Assembly: GCA_035560935.1 (NCBI GenBank)
Contig: DATMYQ010000307.1
Location: 1-6,805, forward strand
Source of the DNA: DATMYQ01 sp035560935
GTDB taxonomy: Bacteria > Bacillota > Negativicutes > Sporomusales > Sporomusaceae
Length of the DNA stretch: 6,805 nt
Direction: 5' to 3'
The notes beneath the pieces are model-generated. The model worked only from the letters and a program-made list of their open reading frames with translations. It was not told the DNA's origin and did not search any database. Position 1 is the first letter of the stretch. Each line of letters begins with the position of its first letter. Positions 5,171-6,805 of this stretch are shown here, in pieces. The position numbers and the translations under genes were made by a program.

Positions 5171-6529
5171 TTAGTTGGTCAGACTGCGGATCGGGGCCGG
5201 AATTCGTCCACCCCGGGCGATAAATTCATCCGATTTGAACCGGCTCACCGCCAGGATGGGGCTATGCCCCAGCAAACCGCCAAACTCCACCCGGTCGCCT
5301 ACCTTTTTACCGGGAACCGGAATAATGCGGACGGCGGTGGTTTTGTTGTTAATCATGCCGATGGCCGCTTCGTCGGCGATAATGGCGGACAGCGTCGCCG
5401 CCGATGTGTCGCCGGGAACGGCGATCATGTCCAGACCCACCGAACAAACGCAGGTCATCGCTTCCAGTTTCTCCAGTCCCAGACTACCGCATTCCACCGC
5501 CGCGATCATACCGGCGTCCTCACTGACCGGAATAAACGCGCCGCTCAAACCGCCCACATGGGAGGAAGCCATCAGGCCGCCTTTTTTCACCGCGTCATTC
5601 AGCAGTGCCAGCGCGGCGGTAGTTCCCGGAGCTCCGCAGCTTTCCAAACCCATTTCCTCCAGGATGTAGGCCACGCTGTCCCCGACCGCCGGCGTCGGCG
5701 CCAGCGACAGGTCAATGATGCCAAAGGGGTAGCCCAGCCGCCGGGAAGCTTCCCGGGCCACCAGCTGTCCCACGCGGGTAATTTTAAATGCCGTCTTTTT
5801 GATGGTTTCGGCGACAACGTCGAATTCCGCGCCTTTCACGTCTTCCAGCGCCCGCTTCACGACTCCGGGTCCGCTGACACCGACGTTAATTGTCACTTCC
5901 GGTTCCCCCACGCCGTGGAACGCTCCCGCCATAAACGGATTGTCCTCCGGCACGTTGGCGAACACCACCAGCTTGGCACATCCCAGGGCGTCCCGGTCGC
6001 GAGTCAGCTCCGCGCATTGCTTGATCACCAGACCCATTTCCCGGACGCAATCCATGTTAATGCCGGCTTTGGTTGAAGCCAGATTCACGGAGGAACAGAC
6101 CCGGTCAGTCAGCGCCAGCGCTTCCGGAATGGACTGAATTAAAATACGGTCGCCGTTGGTATAGCCCTTTTCCACCAAGGCGGAAAAACCGCCGATAAAA
6201 TTAACGCCGACTGTTTTGGCCGCCGCGTCCAGCGCCCGGGCCACTTCAAGGTAGCTGTCGGTACGGCAGCTTTCCGCCGCAATGGCGATGGGCGTCACGG
6301 AAATGCGCTTATTGATGATGGGCACGCCGTATTCGGCTTCAATATCTTCCCCGGTACGAACCAAATGCTCGGCGGTTTTGGTGATTTTGTCGTAAATGTT
6401 TTTACAAAACACTTTCACATCCGGATGGCCGCAGTCCCGCAGGCTGATGCCCATGGTAATGGTCCGCACGTCGAGTTTATTTTCCGCAATCATGCGATTG
6501 GTTTCAAAAATATCCTGTGTATTAATCAT
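5171..6529 (-). CDS. UPF0210/DUF711 family protein (PFL-like fold)
   Basis: A 452-residue cytoplasmic protein of the UPF0210 family (DUF711), known from a Streptococcus pneumoniae structure as related to the pyruvate formate-lyase/glycyl-radical enzyme fold; its reaction is not established. Family blocks are all present: LDVRTITMGISLRDC near the N-terminus, then INKRISVTPIAIA, FIGGFSALVEKGYTNGD, VCSSVNLASTKAGINMD, VFANVPEDNPFMAGAFHGVGE, INVGVSGPGVVKRALE, DLSLAPTPAVGDSVA, GGLSGAFIPVSEDAGMIAA and FGGLLGHSPI, ending PAPIRSLTN. Length matches homologues of about 445 residues. I chose ATG 6527-6529, which has GGAGG six nt upstream; the ATG at 6544 lies inside the ribosome-binding region and is rejected. 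It follows the ACT-domain gene by 30 nt, a conserved pairing that suggests that the ACT protein regulates or partners it. The palindromic element begins 8 nt after the stop without altering the C-terminus. Confidence 0.94.
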   Translation of the reverse strand: MINTQDIFETNRMIAENKLDVRTITMGISLRDCGHPDVKVFCKNIYDKITKTAEHLVRTGEDIEAEYGVPIINKRISVTPIAIAAESCRTDSYLEVARALDAAAKTVGVNFIGGFSALVEKGYTNGDRILIQSIPEALALTDRVCSSVNLASTKAGINMDCVREMGLVIKQCAELTRDRDALGCAKLVVFANVPEDNPFMAGAFHGVGEPEVTINVGVSGPGVVKRALEDVKGAEFDVVAETIKKTAFKITRVGQLVAREASRRLGYPFGIIDLSLAPTPAVGDSVAYILEEMGLESCGAPGTTAALALLNDAVKKGGLMASSHVGGLSGAFIPVSEDAGMIAAVECGSLGLEKLEAMTCVCSVGLDMIAVPGDTSAATLSAIIADEAAIGMINNKTTAVRIIPVPGKKVGDRVEFGGLLGHSPILAVSRFKSDEFIARGGRIPAPIRSLTN

Positions 6530-6553
6530 TCCTGTCCTCCTCATCCCCGTCAG

Positions 6554-6569
6554 CCGTGCTTAAACACGG
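6554..6569 (-). promoter_or_regulatory. Small hairpin over the ACT-gene stop codon
   Basis: CCGTG and CACGG (6565-6569 with 6554-6558) pair around a 6-nt loop that contains the ACT-domain stop codon. It lacks a U-tract and so is not a terminator. It may affect translation or mRNA stability between the two cistrons. A 5-bp stem can occur by chance. Confidence 0.3.
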
Positions 6570-6805
6570 TGCATGATTTGAAAAATATCTTCGTGCTGTA
6601 CTTTAATGTCCACGCCCAGCGCTTCGCCCTTTTCCTTCATCAACGCCGCCAGCTCTTTCAGGCTGATGGTCGCCAGACCCATGTCCGCAATCATGACCAT
6701 GTTGAAATAGCCATCCATGATATTCTGATTGATGTTGAGGATATTCACGTTTCGTTCCGCCAACACATTGCTGACCATGGCAATAATCCCCACTCTGTCC
6801 TGACC
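6560..6805 (-). CDS. ACT-domain protein, UPF0237 family, N-terminus cut by window edge
   Basis: A small ligand-binding regulatory domain of the ACT type, related to GcvR-like proteins; ACT domains usually bind amino acids, but the ligand here is unknown. The frame stays open to base 6805 and gives 81 residues beginning GQDRVGIIAMVSNVLAE, so the internal GTG at 6793 is not the start. About 8 residues (the first beta-strand and the start codon) should lie beyond the edge, making a full length near 90 as in the family. Visible blocks: DRVGIIA in the ligand-binding loop, NVNILNINQNIMDGYFNMVMI in the middle, and the family ending VQHEDIFQIMHRV. It is the upstream partner of the UPF0210 gene, 30 nt away, in the same conserved order as in streptococci, and the two are surely one transcript. 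The promoter is outside the window. Confidence 0.93.
   Translation of the reverse strand, partial: GQDRVGIIAMVSNVLAERNVNILNINQNIMDGYFNMVMIADMGLATISLKELAALMKEKGEALGVDIKVQHEDIFQIMHRV

Noticed and set aside
5264..6076. 270-codon plus-strand open frame
   Set aside because: Antisense to the well-conserved UPF0210 gene, with no ribosome binding site or recognisable domain.
6530..6544. Upstream ATG at 6544 as the UPF0210 start
   Set aside because: It overlaps the GGAGG site that serves the ATG at 6529, and family proteins do not have the extra five residues.

Overview
This 6.8 kb window looks like the chromosome of an anaerobic member of the Bacillota, most likely a Negativicute of the Sporomusa type. 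That placement is an inference. It rests on purine-rich AGGAGG ribosome binding sites, intrinsic terminators with U-tracts, moderate G+C with G/C-ending codons, and protein sequences that read like those of this group (short-form N-acetylglutamate-synthase-like acetyltransferase, Cys-tailed molybdopterin-binding protein, ACT/UPF0210 pair). No rRNA or complete tRNA is present to confirm it.

Layout. Almost everything is on the minus strand. Bases 1-1655 carry part of a type I restriction-modification locus: hsdM is complete, and it overlaps the start of hsdS, which runs off the left edge. Bases 1656-2104 have no firm gene. They hold a 49-nt minus-strand stretch that matches the layout of a tRNA 3' half, possibly an old attachment site or tRNA remnant, and a weak 47-codon ORF. 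The only plus-strand gene (2105-2530) encodes a small secreted protein of unknown function. It ends at a strong terminator shared with the convergent acetyltransferase gene.

Bases 2625-4842 hold three minus-strand genes. In transcription order they are a molybdopterin-binding-domain protein with a four-Cys tail, nth (endonuclease III) 16 nt behind it, and the acetyltransferase with its own well-formed promoter. Upstream of these, 4894-4968 packs a promoter directly against the terminator of the preceding operon.

Bases 4999-5162 are a 164-bp near-palindromic element with terminal inverted repeats and possible TA target duplications. It resembles a non-autonomous MITE and sits 8 nt behind a stop codon. 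The right end (5171-6805) is a two-gene operon, an ACT-domain regulator (N-terminus cut by the window edge) followed by a UPF0210/DUF711 protein. This is a conserved pair whose function is not settled.

How the genes relate: HsdM and HsdS are subunits of one DNA-methylating complex. The molybdopterin protein and nth are probably cotranscribed without a clear functional link. The ACT and UPF0210 proteins probably work together. I see no clearly new multi-gene system. The most unusual items are the palindromic element, the tRNA-like half and the uncharacterised secreted protein.
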